Assembly: GCA_030268105.1 (NCBI GenBank)
Contig: BSDZ01000003.1
Coordinates: forward strand, 7,030,501-7,094,500
DNA: 64,000 bases
Source of the DNA: Volvox africanus
Lineage: Eukaryota; Chlorophyta; Chlorophyceae; Chlamydomonadales; Volvocaceae
Direction: 5' to 3'
Shown here: positions 20,658-32,781 of the stretch, in pieces
Position numbering within the stretch: position 1 is the stretch's first letter
How the letters are laid out: each line of letters opens with the position of its first letter
Translations under genes and position numbers: made by a program
The notes under the pieces: generated by a model
The model's database searches: none
What the model was told of the DNA's origin: nothing
Seen by the model: only the letters and a program-made list of their open reading frames with translations

Positions 20658-21893
20658 CTATTTCGGCTGAGGTACAAACGGCGGCAGTAACGGGCAATCC
20701 TTCGTAGGATGGCTCTCCGCGCACCGTAGACAAACATTGGCCGCTTTCCGACGTTCAAACTCGGAACGATTGCAATTCCATTTTGGCATAAACGAGTCAT
20801 CCGTGCGAGTCCGCTTCGCATTGGGGTCAGAGTGCTGTGCGGCTGCCGACGACGGCGCACCACCACGCTTCCTGCTCTTAGCCGGGTCCGAGCTCGGACC
20901 TGCTCCTCCTGACCCGCGGACACCCGAGCTAGCGCCCCCGCGCGCCTGGCGTTGCCGGTTGCTGCGTCGCGTTGCGGCAGTAGGCGTGGGGCGGGTCGCT
21001 CCGAGTTCCTGGTCGAGAGCTACAGCTTCCCCAAGCGGATCCTGCACTTGCACGGCATTTGCACGAGGGACAGACTTGACTTCTTCCTCACCGGCAAGGA
21101 GTCGTATCTCCGTACCCTTAGCAAAAGTGACCAAGGCATCATACGACTTGATCGGCACCCCAGCCAAGTCAGTAGCGCACCATTTAGCCAAAAGTTTCGT
21201 CAGGCCTTGCTTAAACCAAAAGACACGCTCGGTTTCAGTGAGGTCAGCAATGGGAGTCACAAGTGCTTCGAAGCGTGACTGGTACGCAGGTACATTTTCA
21301 CCCCGACGCATGTGGTAGCTACCGGCTGCCAAAACCTTACGAGCCTCCACATCACGTGCTTGAACCTCAGTAGCGAACCGTGCGAGCAAAGCAGCGATCA
21401 TCTCGTCAAAAGTATAGTCGCCCCGGGCGGTGGTCCATTCGCGATACCAGTCCTTCGCTGAGCCCTCGAGGGTGTTACCAACGAAGAGACACCTGATACC
21501 ATCATTATCACCACCATGAACAGCCTGGAGATACTTTTTAGCGTCACGCACGTACGCACGAGTTGCATCGGCTATGCTATGTCCTGCTGTCTTTTCAGTT
21601 AGCGAGATATTGAGCCTAGGAACGGGAATTGACAATCTCATCACCTCAGGGATGTCATCATGCCCTCGAGCTTGAGGTAATGGCAGAACCCTTGGTCCAG
21701 CAGTGTTGTCCATATTGGTGTTAACTGCTGAATGCGGCACAATTAAGTAAGCAGGGGTCTGAAGGACAAGGGGATCTTGAGTGGCTCGCGTGCCAACAGT
21801 CTCAAGACCCCTATCCGGCGCTCTAGCAGCCACAACAAAATCGGGTTGGCTAGCTAGACTAGTGTGCGGCGTATCATCGTGTTCCGCGGACAT
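20658..21893 (-). CDS. gag: G2 gag
   Basis: 411 codons on the minus strand, open from ATG to TAG. It is closely similar to G1 gag, with the capsid domain (AYVRDAKKYLQAVHGG) and knuckle CLRCAESHPTKDC. The TAG is followed by GGG CTT GCC as in G1. Gag is intact although pol of the same element is dead. Confidence 0.92.
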   Translation of the reverse strand: MSAEHDDTPHTSLASQPDFVVAARAPDRGLETVGTRATQDPLVLQTPAYLIVPHSAVNTNMDNTAGPRVLPLPQARGHDDIPEVMRLSIPVPRLNISLTEKTAGHSIADATRAYVRDAKKYLQAVHGGDNDGIRCLFVGNTLEGSAKDWYREWTTARGDYTFDEMIAALLARFATEVQARDVEARKVLAAGSYHMRRGENVPAYQSRFEALVTPIADLTETERVFWFKQGLTKLLAKWCATDLAGVPIKSYDALVTFAKGTEIRLLAGEEEVKSVPRANAVQVQDPLGEAVALDQELGATRPTPTAATRRSNRQRQARGGASSGVRGSGGAGPSSDPAKSRKRGGAPSSAAAQHSDPNAKRTRTDDSFMPKWNCNRSEFERRKAANVCLRCAESHPTKDCPLLPPFVPQPK

Positions 21894-22133
21894 GGAGCAC
21901 GAAGCGAAACCCTAGGTTTGCGTAATAGAAGCCGACTTCTACCGCAAAGGCAAGAGTACAAAGCGATTCGGTGAGCCTACCGACAGTACTCTTGAGAAGA
22001 TTCAGTAAACTCAGCAAGTACTTGCCCAGCTGAGTCCTGATCTCCGTAGTTTGGGCGATGAGGGTCGCCAACTGGTCCGGACGAAAGCCGGTCTCAGTCG
22101 CCGCGGCAAGCAATGCCGGTGCACTGAGATTAC

Positions 22134-22292
22134 CTGCGACTCAGAGCGTACACTTACACAACAAGTGCAGCAATCTAAGCAAAAGCAATTAAACAATTAC
22201 AAACCGGAAGTGGTGGCGTCCAAAACGGCGTGGCCTAGGTCTTCGGCAAAAGTATCTAGCGGTCCTCGTGGTTCGTCACTGGAACTCGCCAT
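22134..22292 (-). CDS. G2 leader exon and intron
   Basis: An ATG at 22292 opens the same short leader frame as in G1 and G0 (PLDTFAEDLGHAVLDATTSGL). The donor position (22204) and the acceptor (22134) are at the equivalent bases. Conservation of the peptide with a few replacements supports coding. Confidence 0.5.
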
Positions 22293-22359
22293 AGAAAGAA
22301 CCTACTTCCGATTAGACAAAGAGAGACAGTTAGGCAACGAACCTGTCTCGATACCAATT

Positions 22360-23191
22360 TGTTGTACCTCTCCTTTGTGTTTGCTCATAAGTATCTGCAC
22401 GTCTGAAGGCTTTCGACACCGATGCGTGAGCACTTGCAAGTACAGCAAGGCAAACGCAAGCAAACAGAGACAGCGGAAGACTTCAAACAAGAAGAGATAT
22501 AACTTACAGTCTTACAGATCGAAGCGGTGCAATGGACGTAATCGCCGTCAGCGCCGGAAGCAAGCAATCATCACGCGGCGGTGATAGCGAAGTTTAGGCT
22601 TAGCTCGGGCTAAGTAGAGTAGCGTATAGCAATGATAATGTAGAACACACGAGTGTTCTCCGGTATCGAATGTCTTGTCTTGCTTAGCTGTCCTCGCATC
22701 TGTTATACTCGCAGCATCGCAATGTCGTACAATTCACACTAGGAGGCCGATCCTAAGTGTGACAACCCTACTGCATATAGGCGATGTCCAAGCATAACAA
22801 CGTATAAGCCTTTCCGGCATTCGCATGATGCAAGGGTCCGAATAACGATATTCGGTTGCAAGGCATGCATCGCGATGAGTGCGGCCCTCTCAACGTGTGC
22901 TGTAATGAAGTAATATTATATCAAATAATATTACTTATCGTTTCGTAGCACGAGCATAATGCGCACTTCAATCATTCGGGATTTCATGCATGCTAGGCGG
23001 ATTTGCCATGATGCGATGTCGCGATGGACAATGATGACATGCCAAATGCATATATAAATGTATACGAATACATTTATATCATGCAGGTTCATTCATATGC
23101 AATAGTCATTCATGCGTTCATCAAGATAGCACTTCGCCTCGTAGGGTCGCATCGACCTACGCATCGGTGGGAAATGAACCGTAGCACAACA
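22360..23191 (-). repeat. G2 5' LTR (right)
   Basis: 832 bp, paired with 15961-16793. Hairpin at 22838-22855. The primer-binding site TTGGTATCGAGACAGG lies just inside it on the minus strand (22342-22358). Confidence 0.93.
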
Positions 23192-23196
23192 AGCAC

Positions 23197-25730
23197 AACC
23201 CGTTTCACGACCTATGTACAGGTTAAGCCCGTTGGAGCTGGATGAAGTGAAACGGCAAGTGAGGGATCTGCTCGCAAAGGGTATGATTCGGCCCAGCACA
23301 TCGCCATATTCTGCACCGATACTGTTTGTCAGTAAGAAGGATGGGACGTTGCGTATGTGCATTGATTATAGGGGCTTGAATGCGACTACGATTAAAAATC
23401 GCTACCCTTTGCCGCGTGTCGATGAACTGCTCGATAAGCTGAAAGGCTCAGCTTATTTTTCCTCGATTGACCTTCAACAAGGGTATAATCAGATACGCAT
23501 CGCTGCCTCTGATATTCCGAAAACCGCTTTCCGGACTCCCTTCGGTCACTTCGAGTACATGGTCTTGTCGTTTGGACTTACTAATGCGCCTGCCACATTT
23601 CAAGCAGTGATGGATCTCATGTTCAGACCGTATATCGACAGGTTCGTCGTTTGCTATTTGGATGATATTTTAATATATTCCAAAACGCGCGAGGAGCACC
23701 TGAAGCATCTCGAGCTCGTGCTTGAGGTGATGAAGCGGGAGCAATTGTTTGCTAAACGCGCCAAGTGTTTTTGGGTGCAGCCGCAAGTGGAGTATTTGGG
23801 CCACATCGTGTCGGCCACTGGGGTCAGGATGGATCCACGGAAGGTAGCTGTGGTTCGCGAATGGCCCGCACCTCAGAACCTCACCGAACTACGCCAGTTC
23901 TTGGGTTTGACTAACTACTTCCGTAAGTTTATTAAAAATTACTCAATTATTGCGGCCCCGCTTACGAATTTGACAAAGAAAGGAGGTTTCGTTTCTCTCG
24001 AAGCCTGGACATCCGTGTGTCAGCAGGCATTCGAAGAGCTCAAGCGAATCGTCGCCGACGACGTTACCCTCTCTTTCCCTGATCACTCGTTGCCATTCCG
24101 TGTTGAAGTTGTATCGGATGCTTCCTTGCATGGAAGCGGCGCTGTATTGTTGCCGGAAGGACAACCGATCACCTTCACGAGTAAGAAGTTTTCGGGTGCG
24201 GAGACCTGATATACAACCGGAGAGCAGGAGCTGTTGGCAGCTCTACATGCTTTGAAGGAATGGCATTGTTACCTCGAGGGCCGCCCTTTTACGCTGAAGA
24301 CCGATCATAAGCCGCTGACATTCTTGCAGAGTGTCCCTACGCTTAACCGACGACAAGCCCGGTGGATGGAGTATCTGTCTCGTTTCAACTGTACATGGGA
24401 GTATATCGCCGGCAGGATTAATATTGCTGACGCTCTCAGTCGACATCCATCATTACATGCTGCAATTTTGGCATCACCAGTTACTCATTCGCGCAGTCAG
24501 GAGGTGCCGATAGCAGCGGACCTTGCACAGCGACTCAAGGTGGCGTATGAAGTGGATCCATGGTTCACTTCGCCCAACAATGTGGAACATTTGCACAAGC
24601 GCAACAAGTTGTGGATACGGCAGGATGGCTCGACCACACAAATCGTCGTGCCAAACGACGACACTCTGCGCTACGATATTCTTGCGTGGTTCCACGAGGA
24701 CCCGTTGGCAGGACATCCTGGAAGCACGCGATTGGCAGAGCTTGTACGATGCTCGTTCTGGTGGCCGCGCGTGGTGAAGGATGCGGAAAACTTCGTGCAA
24801 AGGTGCAGTTTATGCCAGCGCAATAAAGCACTATCCGGTAAGGGCCAGGGTTTATTACAACCTTTACCTATACCAGATGTCCCTTGGGAAAGTGTTTCTA
24901 TGGACTTCGTAGTCGCGCTGCCCAAAACTGAGGGGGGATACGACTCGGTGTTCATAATGGTCGATCGTTTGACCAAGATGGTTCATTTAGCCCCCTGCAC
25001 CTCGTCTTGCACCGCTGAGCAAACAGCACGATTATTTTTCGATAATGTGGTCCGATTGCATGGCGTTCCTAAAAATGTGATCTCCGATCGCGGCGGTCAA
25101 TTCACGTCTAAGTTTTGGGAAGCGCTATGTCAACTCGTCGGTATGCGCGTTCATTTGAGCACAGCATATCATCCACAATCCGATGGGCAAACTGAACGCA
25201 TAAATCGCGCACTGGGCGACATGTTGAGGAATTTCGTGGGATGCACACCCTCTGTTTGGGATACGTTTCTGACTTCGGCAGAATTCGCACTTAACAACCC
25301 TGTTAACCGCTCTACAGGTCAAAGCCCTTTCTTTCTGAATTATGGATTTCATCCTGCGCTACCCGTGTGGCGAGAATTGGAGATAAATATCCCTGCGGCT
25401 AAAACCTTTGCCAGGTCGTTCTTATCCCGCATGACAGACGTGAAGGCATGCCTGGACGCGGCACAACAACGGACGACGGACTATTATAATAAATCTAAAC
25501 GAGACGTAACATTTTCGGTGGGACAAATGGTATTACTGAGCACTAAGAACTTGCGTTCCCTCACCGACGGTTCCCGCAAATTGTTACCTCGTTGGATCGG
25601 TCCCTATCCCGTTGTTCGCATGATAGGGAATGTAGCCGTGGAGCTATCCCTACCTTCTGACATGAATATCCATCCCACATTTCATATTTCTTTAATTCAC
25701 CCTTATCGCGGCACAGCACCCATTACAAAC
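23197..25730 (+). pseudogene. pol: G0 pol, middle part (RT, RNase H, integrase)
   Basis: Continues G0 pol after G2. RT ([37 protein letters not shown]), RNase H ([14 protein letters not shown]), the integrase zinc finger ([19 protein letters not shown]) and the core ([25 protein letters not shown]). A TGA at 24207-24209 (GAET-stop-YTTGEQE) is the only interruption, probably from CGA. G3 is inserted after 25730; CAAAC (25726-25730) is the duplication. Confidence 0.92.
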
Positions 25731-26958
25731 TGTTGTACCTCTCGTTCACGTTTGCTCATGAGTATCTGCACGTCTGGAGACTATCGACACCGATGCGCGA
25801 GCACTTGCAAGTACAGCAAGGCAAGCGAGAGCAAACAGAGACAGCGGAAGACTTCAAGACGAAGAGAGATATAACTTACGGTCTTACAGGTCGGAATGAT
25901 GCAATGGACGAAATCGCCGTCAGCGCCGGAAGCAAGCAATCATCACGCGGCGGTGATTAGCGAAGTTCAGGCTTAGCTCGGGCTAAGTAGAGTATCGTAT
26001 AGTAATAGTAATGTAGAACACACAAGTGTTCTCTGGTATCGAATGTCTTGTCTAGCTTAGCCGTCCTCGCATCTGTTATACTCGCAGCATCGCAGTGCCG
26101 TACGATTCACATTAGGAGGCCGATCCTAGATGTGACAACCTGTTGTATCTCTGTTGTGTCGGCCAACAAAGGCCCGATCGGAAGGATGACCATCTAAGGT
26201 CCAGGATCCTTTGACACTGCCCGTAGATACCCCAGGATACTACAAGTATTCCCCCTCAGATAGGGTGCGTCCTCGCATCCTACAGTCTAAGGGCCAGCCC
26301 TCACCCTAGTCTGTAGTCAGACGATTCGATCCCTCACGGCCTGGTGACGGTTTCCCAAGCTATCTACCAGTTAGAACCGCCCTCACCATCCCGTAGGTGG
26401 GGGGATTCGAACCCGGACAACCTGCTCGATACCAATGTTGTATCTCTGTTGTGTCGGCCAACAAAGGCCCGATCGGAAGGATGACCATCTAAGGTCCAGG
26501 ATCCTTTGACACTGCCCGTAGATACCCCAGGATACTACACAACCCTACTGCGCCTAGGCGATGTCTACGCATAACAACGTATAAGCCTTTCCGGCATTCG
26601 CATGATGCAAGGGTCCGGATAACGATATCCGGTTGCAGGGCATGCATCGCGACGAGTGCGGCACTCTTAACGTGTGCTGTAATGAAGTAATATTATATCA
26701 GATAATATTACTTATCGTTTCGTAGCACGAGCATAATGCGCACTTCAATGATTCGGTCATTCATGCATGCTAGGCGGATTTGCCATGATGCGATGTCGCG
26801 ATGGATAATGACAACATGCCAGATGCATATATAAATGTATGCGAATACATTTATATCATACAGATTCATTCATATGTAATGCGTTCATCACAAAAGCACT
26901 TCGCCTCGTAGGATCGCGTCGACCTACGCGTCGGCGGGAAATGAACCGTAGCACAACA
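25731..26958 (-). repeat. G3 3' LTR (left), interrupted by TRIM
   Basis: LTR parts 25731-26140 and 26545-26958, split by the TRIM and its duplication CAACC. The insertion lies in what would be the transcribed 3' end of G3. Hairpin at 26615-26632. Confidence 0.94.
26141..26539 (-). mobile_element. TRIM miniature LTR retrotransposon, copy 2 (in G3 LTR)
   Basis: 399 bp with 104-bp terminal repeats (26141-26244 and 26436-26539), a 191-bp core, and the duplication CAACC (26136-26140 and 26540-26544). The minus-strand core begins with primer site TTGGTATCGAGCAGG and ends with a purine tract GAGGGGGAATA. It encodes no protein. Its ends (TGTTGTAT...ATACTACA), 5-bp duplication and primer site match those of the gypsy elements, so it is probably mobilised by their enzymes. 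The core also holds GGGTTCGAATCC (26403-26414, minus), a match to a Pol III B box. Confidence 0.9.
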
Positions 26959-27017
26959 ATTATCCCCCCTCCCGTATGCAGCGTCCTCGCTGCATCATAC
27001 AGCATCGACTGCAGGGG

Positions 27018-30000
27018 TCATTGGGTTTGCGTGGCACGTTTGCGGGCTTCTTCGAGCAGGGGTTTCATGTCCTGTGAGAAGTTGCGTGCCGGTTCCCATG
27101 AGTTGTGCTCGTCGGTATACCCTGTCCACTTAACCAAGTACTCATGTACTGTTCGCTTACGTCGGTGTCGGCCCACACGACGCGCGCGATAATCTAACAC
27201 CCGCTCCACATCGTAAAACTTCTGTTTACCAGCGATCCAGGTCTCGGGAACTGGTTCGATCGCTGCGGGGGCGTTAGCAGGCTCAGGGACGGGTTCCATA
27301 CTACGATACGGACGAACAAGCGATACGTGAAACGTGGGGTGAATGGTCATATCAGTGGGCAATGCAAGCTCCACAGCCACATTCCCAACCATGCGCACAA
27401 CAGGATACGGACCAATCCAGCGGGGTAAGAGTTTTCGGGATCCGTCGGCCAAGGAACGCAAGTTCTTGGTACTTAGCAACACGAGTTGCCCCTCCGAAAA
27501 CGTCACATCCTGCTTGGATTTGTTATAGTATTCCATCGTTCGTTGCTGCGCCGCGTCCAAACACGACTTCGCGTCTGTGATTCGGGACATAAAAGACTTG
27601 GCAAAAAGTTTAGCAGCAGGCACGTTCACTTCCAACTCACGCCACACGGGTAGCGCGGGATGAAATCCATAGTTAAGAAAGAACGGACTTTTGCCTGTAG
27701 AGCGGTTAACAGCATTGTTAAGCGCAAATTCTGCCGCAGTCAAATACGTATCCCAAACGAGTGGTGTGCGACCAGCATAATTGCGCAACATATCACCCAA
27801 CGTGCGGTTTGTGCGTTCGGTTTGACCATCAGTCTGCGGGTGATACGCCGTGCTCAGGTTGACGCGCATGCCAACTAGCTTGCAGAGCGCTTCCCAAAAC
27901 TTAGACGTGAACTGTCCACCGCGGTCCGAGATCACATTTTTGGGAATCCCGTGTAACCGAACCACATTATCGAAAAACAAACGTGCGGTTTGCTCAGCCG
28001 TGCAGGATGATGTGCATGGTGCTAGGTGAACCATCTTAGTCAGACGATCGACCATTACGAACACCGCATCGTATCCCCCCTCAGTTTTGGGCAGCGCGAC
28101 TACGAAGTCCATGGAAACACTTTCCCAAGGCGCATCCGGGACAGGCAACGGTTGCAACAACCCATGGCCCTTACCGGACAAAGCCTTATTGCGCTGGCAC
28201 AGACTGCATGTCTGGACGAAGTTCGCCGCATCCTTAGCCAAACGAGGCCACCAAAAGGAACATTGCACCAAGTCGATCAATCGCTTGCTACCAGGGTGTC
28301 CTGCTAACGGGTCCTCGTGGAACCGCGCAAGGATGTCGTAGCGTAGCGCGTCGTCGTTCGGAACGACGATTTGCGTAGCTGCACCCTCCGTCCGTAGCCA
28401 AAGGCCATTCTGCTTGCGAAGGTTTTCTACATTAGCCGGGTCCGCGAACCAGGCGTCTGCGCTGTAGGCAGCCTTCAACCGCTCCGCGAGGTCCGTCGCG
28501 ATCGGAACCTCCTCGCTACGCGGCCGCACGACGGGCGCTGCCAAAATTGCAGCGTGTAGCGACGGATGTCGACTGAGAGCATCGGCAATATTCAATTTAC
28601 CAGAAATATACTCCCAGGTGCAGTTGAACCTAGCTAGATATTCCATCCACCTAGCTTGACGGCGGTTCAACGTCGGAACGCTTTGCAAAAACGTTAGGGG
28701 CTTGTGGTCAGTCTTTAAAGTAAACGGGCGTCCCTCGAGGTAACAGCGCCATTCCTTTAAAGCATGCAGCACGGCGAGAAGCTCCTGTTCCCCGGTGGTG
28801 TAGCGAATCTCCGCACCAGAAAACTTCTTACTCGTGAAGGCGATCGGTCGCCCTTCCTGTAACAATACAGCGCCGCTTCCAAATATTGAGGCATCAGACA
28901 CTACCTCAACACGAAGTGGCAACGAGTAATCAGGGAATGCAAGGGTGACATCTTCGGCAATGATTCGTTTGAGCTCTTCGAATGCCCGCTGGCATTGCGA
29001 CGTCCACGACTCGAGCGAAACGAAAACGCCTTTGCGAGTTAAGTTAGTAAGCGGGGCCGCAATGATGGAATATTTTTCAATGAACTTTCGGAAATAATTG
29101 GTCAAGCCAAGGAACTTACGCAGCTCCGTGAGGTTCTGAGGTGCGGGCCAATCGCGAACCACGGCGACCTTCCGCGGGTCCATCTTCACACCGGTGGCCG
29201 ACACAATGTGGCCCAAATATTCCACCTGAGGCTGCGCCCAAAAGCATTTGGCGCGTTTAGCAAACAATTGCTCCCGCCTCATAACGTCGAGCACGAGCCG
29301 AAGATGCTCCAAGTGCTCCTCGCGCGTCTTAGAATATACCAAGATGTCATCCAGGTAGCAAACAACGAACCTGTCGATAAACGGCCTAAACATTCGGTCC
29401 ATAACCGCCTGAAACGTCGCAGGGGCATTAGTCAAACCAAATGATAGGACCGTATACTCAAAGTGACCGAAGGGCGTCCGAAAAGCGGTTTTCGGGATAT
29501 CAGAGGCAGCGATGCGAATCTGATTGTAGCCCTGTTGTAAGTCAATTGAGGAAAAATAAGCCGAGCCCTTCAGCTTATCCAACAGGTCGTCAACGCGTGG
29601 CAAAGGGTAGCGATTTTTCACCGTATTCGCATTTAACCCCCGGTAATCAATGCACATGCGCAAGGTCCCATCCTTCTTACCGACAAACAAAATCGGTGCA
29701 GAAAACGGGGATGTGCTGGGGCGTATCATACCCTTCGCGAGCAAATCCGTCACCTGGCGCTTTACCTCATCCAGCTCCAATGGACTCAACCTGTACATTG
29801 GCCGGGCTGTAGGCTGCGCTCCAGGCATGAGAGGGATTGTGTGATCAACAGGACGCATAGGTGGTAGGCCAGGGATATCTTTAAAGACGTCCTCATACTG
29901 CGACAGTAGGGCCTCAACCTCAGGATCCGCAGAAATCTGCGCGGTGGTGACACAACAGCTCACCCGCGGCCTTAAAAGCAGTCCGTGGGCACCCTTCCGT

Positions 30001-31079
30001 AACAAACGGACGGCCTCCTTACGCCCGACTAGCTCTGGTTCGATTTGCGCGGCCATTGCGGTCACAGCGAAATTAACCATAGGCACCGCCTCAGTTTCGC
30101 CCTCCTTTGGTGTGACATGTTCGAACGACAGGAAAGGTACCTTAATCGACAGAGTACCCTTGCACATATGCAGGGTTGCGGTCTCCATGTCGATGCGCGC
30201 GCGGTACTGTCGTAATGTCGAAGACCCCATTATGTACGGTGCAGTCTCTGCTAAGCCCTGCAGCACGTACGGCCGGGTCACAACACGCAAAGGGCCTAAC
30301 GATAGGCTAAGGGTAATCCTGCCCACGATGGGATGCTTACCCCCGTCAGCAAGGGTAACCTGTGGACAATCAGACGACTCTGGGGACAACCCCAGCGCAT
30401 TCACCTCTGCGACAGAGATGAAGTCGTCACTGGCACCGGTGTCAACAAGTGCCTTCAGAGTATGGCCATTCAAACCGATCTGAACCACAGGGACACGGTT
30501 ATCTACGAGCGACTGCCCAGCAGACAACGTCAGTGCACTTAAGGCGGGTCCGTAACCAACGGCACCCTCATCAGGAGCTTCGTACCAAACGTCAACCGAG
30601 TAGGATAGGTGTGGCCACGGAGCCAGCGTACCCTCCCGATCCACACCATTAAACAAAACGGTGCCCGGCTCGAACCGGTGGACATGCCGCATACCCCTTA
30701 ACAATGCCTCTGCCTTGCGCCGACAGAAAGCAGGGAGTAATACACATGCGGCAGTGCCTGGATATTGACGCCTACATCTCCTGTATATGGCCAACTGTTC
30801 CGACATCTCACACAGAGACGAGGGGATGAACAAAACCACGTGGTTAGACAGATCGATAGACGACAGGGGACGGCGAGGTGTAAACAAATTACACAACGGG
30901 TCGAAGCAGAGAAGTCCCGTGCGTCCGTCAAGCGTGATGCGTCGCGCAATGACTCGCTCGATGTGTCCAAGTACACAAGGCAACAATGCCTTAACGGCTG
31001 GCCGTAAGGATGACCACCGACCACGCGTTAGTTCAGAAATCCCGGGTGGTGCCCCCTCCACAGGAACCCGGGCAAGCCC
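27018..31079 (-). CDS. pol: G3 pol polyprotein
   Basis: Uninterrupted pol of 1,347 residues from the first Met at 31061. It is in frame with gag across the TAG at 31080-31082. All domains and catalytic motifs are as in G1 (DTGA, YLDD, integrase HHCC and DDE, chromodomain). About 17 residues differ from G1, clustered in part around the integrase zinc finger ([19 protein letters not shown] against [19 protein letters not shown]). That local cluster could be gene conversion from another subfamily. Confidence 0.93.
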   Translation of the reverse strand, partial: GLARVPVEGAPPGISELTRGRWSSLRPAVKALLPCVLGHIERVIARRITLDGRTGLLCFDPLCNLFTPRRPLSSIDLSNHVVLFIPSSLCEMSEQLAIYRRCRRQYPGTAACVLLPAFCRRKAEALLRGMRHVHRFEPGTVLFNGVDREGTLAPWPHLSYSVDVWYEAPDEGAVGYGPALSALTLSAGQSLVDNRVPVVQIGLNGHTLKALVDTGASDDFISVAEVNALGLSPESSDCPQVTLADGGKHPIVGRITLSLSLGPLRVVTRPYVLQGLAETAPYIMGSSTLRQYRARIDMETATLHMCKGTLSIKVPFLSFEHVTPKEGETEAVPMVNFAVTAMAAQIEPELVGRKEAVRLLRKGAHGLLLRPRVSCCVTTAQISADPEVEALLSQYEDVFKDIPGLPPMRPVDHTIPLMPGAQPTARPMYRLSPLELDEVKRQVTDLLAKGMIRPSTSPFSAPILFVGKKDGTLRMCIDYRGLNANTVKNRYPLPRVDDLLDKLKGSAYFSSIDLQQGYNQIRIAASDIPKTAFRTPFGHFEYTVLSFGLTNAPATFQAVMDRMFRPFIDRFVVCYLDDILVYSKTREEHLEHLRLVLDVMRREQLFAKRAKCFWAQPQVEYLGHIVSATGVKMDPRKVAVVRDWPAPQNLTELRKFLGLTNYFRKFIEKYSIIAAPLTNLTRKGVFVSLESWTSQCQRAFEELKRIIAEDVTLAFPDYSLPLRVEVVSDASIFGSGAVLLQEGRPIAFTSKKFSGAEIRYTTGEQELLAVLHALKEWRCYLEGRPFTLKTDHKPLTFLQSVPTLNRRQARWMEYLARFNCTWEYISGKLNIADALSRHPSLHAAILAAPVVRPRSEEVPIATDLAERLKAAYSADAWFADPANVENLRKQNGLWLRTEGAATQIVVPNDDALRYDILARFHEDPLAGHPGSKRLIDLVQCSFWWPRLAKDAANFVQTCSLCQRNKALSGKGHGLLQPLPVPDAPWESVSMDFVVALPKTEGGYDAVFVMVDRLTKMVHLAPCTSSCTAEQTARLFFDNVVRLHGIPKNVISDRGGQFTSKFWEALCKLVGMRVNLSTAYHPQTDGQTERTNRTLGDMLRNYAGRTPLVWDTYLTAAEFALNNAVNRSTGKSPFFLNYGFHPALPVWRELEVNVPAAKLFAKSFMSRITDAKSCLDAAQQRTMEYYNKSKQDVTFSEGQLVLLSTKNLRSLADGSRKLLPRWIGPYPVVRMVGNVAVELALPTDMTIHPTFHVSLVRPYRSMEPVPEPANAPAAIEPVPETWIAGKQKFYDVERVLDYRARRVGRHRRKRTVHEYLVKWTGYTDEHNSWEPARNFSQDMKPLLEEARKRATQTQ

Positions 31080-32315
31080 CTATTTCGGCTGAGGTACAAA
31101 CGGCGGCATTAGAGGGCAATCCTTCGTAGAATGGCTCTCCGCACACCGTAGACAAACGTTGGCCAATTTTCGACGCTCGAATTCGGAACGATTGCAATTC
31201 CATTTTGGCATAAATGTGTCATCCGTACGAGTACGCTTCGCGTTGGGGTCGGAACGCTGTGCGGCTGCCGACGACGGCGCACCACCACGCTTCCTGTTCC
31301 TAGCTGGGTCCGAGCTCGGACCTGCTCCTCCTGTACCACGGACACCCGAGCTAGCGCCCCCGCGCGCCTTGCGTTGCCCGTTGCTGCGTCGCGTCGCGGC
31401 AGTAGGCGTGGGGCGGGTCGCGCCGAGGTCCTGGTCGAGAGCTACAGCTTCCCCAAGCGGATCCTGCACTTGCACGGCATTTGCACGAGGGGCAGACTTG
31501 ACTTCTTCCTCGCCGGCAAGAAATCGTATCTCCGCGCCCTTAGCAAAAGCGACCAACGCGTCATACGACTTGATCTGCGCTCCAACCAAGTCAGTGGCGC
31601 ACCATTTAGCCAAAAGTTTCGTTAGGCCTCGCCTAAACCAAAAGACACGCTCAGATTCGGTGAGGTCAGCAATGGGAGTCACAAGTGCTTCGAAGCGTGA
31701 CTGGTACGCAGGTACATTTTCATCCCGACGCATGTGGTAGCTACCGGCTGCCAAAACGTTACGAGCTTCCACATCGCGTGCTTGAACCTCAGTAGCGAAT
31801 CGTGCGAGCAAAGCGGCGACTAACTCGTCAAAAGTATAGCTGCCCCGGGCGTTGGTCCAATTGCGATACCAGTCCTTCGCTGCGCCCTCGAGGGTGTTAC
31901 CAACGAAGAGACACCTGATACCGTCATTATCGCCACCATGAACAGCTTGGAGGTACTTTTTAGCGTCACGCACGTACGCACGAGTTGCATCGGCTATGCT
32001 ATGCCCTGGTGTCTTGTCGGTCAGCGAAATATTGAGCCTAGGAACGGGAATCGACAATCTCATCACCTCAGGGATGTCATCATGCCCTCGAGCTTGAGGT
32101 AATGGCAGAACCCTTGGTCCAGCAGTGTTGTCCATATTCGTGTTCACTGCTGAATGCGGCACAATTAAGTGAGCAGGGGTCTGAAGGAAAAGGGGCTCTT
32201 GAGTGGCTCGCGCGCCAACAGTCTCAAGACCTCTATCCGGCGCTCTAGCAGCTACAACGAAATCGGGTTGGCTAGCTAGGCTGGTGTGCGGCGTATCGTC
32301 GTGTTCCGCGGACAT
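31080..32315 (-). CDS. gag: G3 gag
   Basis: 411 codons, identical to G1 gag except one Thr to Ala change in DELVAALLARF. Same capsid domain, linker and short-spaced knuckle CLRCAESHSTKDC, ending in TAG followed by GGG CTT GCC. Confidence 0.93.
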   Translation of the reverse strand: MSAEHDDTPHTSLASQPDFVVAARAPDRGLETVGARATQEPLFLQTPAHLIVPHSAVNTNMDNTAGPRVLPLPQARGHDDIPEVMRLSIPVPRLNISLTDKTPGHSIADATRAYVRDAKKYLQAVHGGDNDGIRCLFVGNTLEGAAKDWYRNWTNARGSYTFDELVAALLARFATEVQARDVEARNVLAAGSYHMRRDENVPAYQSRFEALVTPIADLTESERVFWFRRGLTKLLAKWCATDLVGAQIKSYDALVAFAKGAEIRFLAGEEEVKSAPRANAVQVQDPLGEAVALDQDLGATRPTPTAATRRSNGQRKARGGASSGVRGTGGAGPSSDPARNRKRGGAPSSAAAQRSDPNAKRTRTDDTFMPKWNCNRSEFERRKLANVCLRCAESHSTKDCPLMPPFVPQPK

Positions 32316-32409
32316 GGAGCACGAAACAATACCCTAGTTTTGCGTAATAGAAGCCGACTTCTATCGCAAAGGCAAGAGTACAAAGCGATTCGGTGAGCCT
32401 ACCGACAGT

Positions 32410-32714
32410 ACTCTTGAGAAGATTCAGCAAACTCAGCAAGTAATTGCCCAGCTGAGTCCTGATCTCCGTAGTTTGGGCAATGAGAGTCGCCAACTGGTCC
32501 GGACGAACGCCGGTCTCAGTCGCCGCGGCAAGCAATGCCGGTGCACTGAGATTACCTGCGACTCAGAGCGTACACTTACACAACAAGTGCAGCAATCTAA
32601 ACAAAAGCAATTAAACAATTACAAACCGGAAGCGGCGGCGTCCAAAACGGCGCGGCCTAAGTCTTCGGCAAAAGTATCTAGCGGTCCTCGTGGTTCGACG
32701 CTGGAACTCGCCAT
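32410..32714 (-). CDS. G3 leader exons
   Basis: Same leader as G1 at an offset of 20,245: ATG at 32714, intron 32556-32626, second open segment below 32555 with DQLATLIAQTTEIRTQL. Candidate 5' coding part of gag. Confidence 0.5.
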
Positions 32715-32781
32715 AGAAAGAACCTACTTCCGATTAGACAGAGAGAGACAGTTAGGCAACGAACCTGTCTCGATACCAAAT

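Larger units (their letters stand above)
15961..23191 (-). mobile_element. Ty3/gypsy element G2, complete ends but defective pol
   Basis: Minus-strand element with LTRs 15961-16793 (833 bp) and 22360-23191 (832 bp), flanked by AGCAC (15956-15960 and 23192-23196). It belongs to a subfamily distinct from G1 and G3. The LTR pair differs at roughly 3% by eye. Gag is intact. Pol has lost about 266 bp after the protease and also has a nonsense codon, so it can move only if proteins are supplied in trans. Confidence 0.93.
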
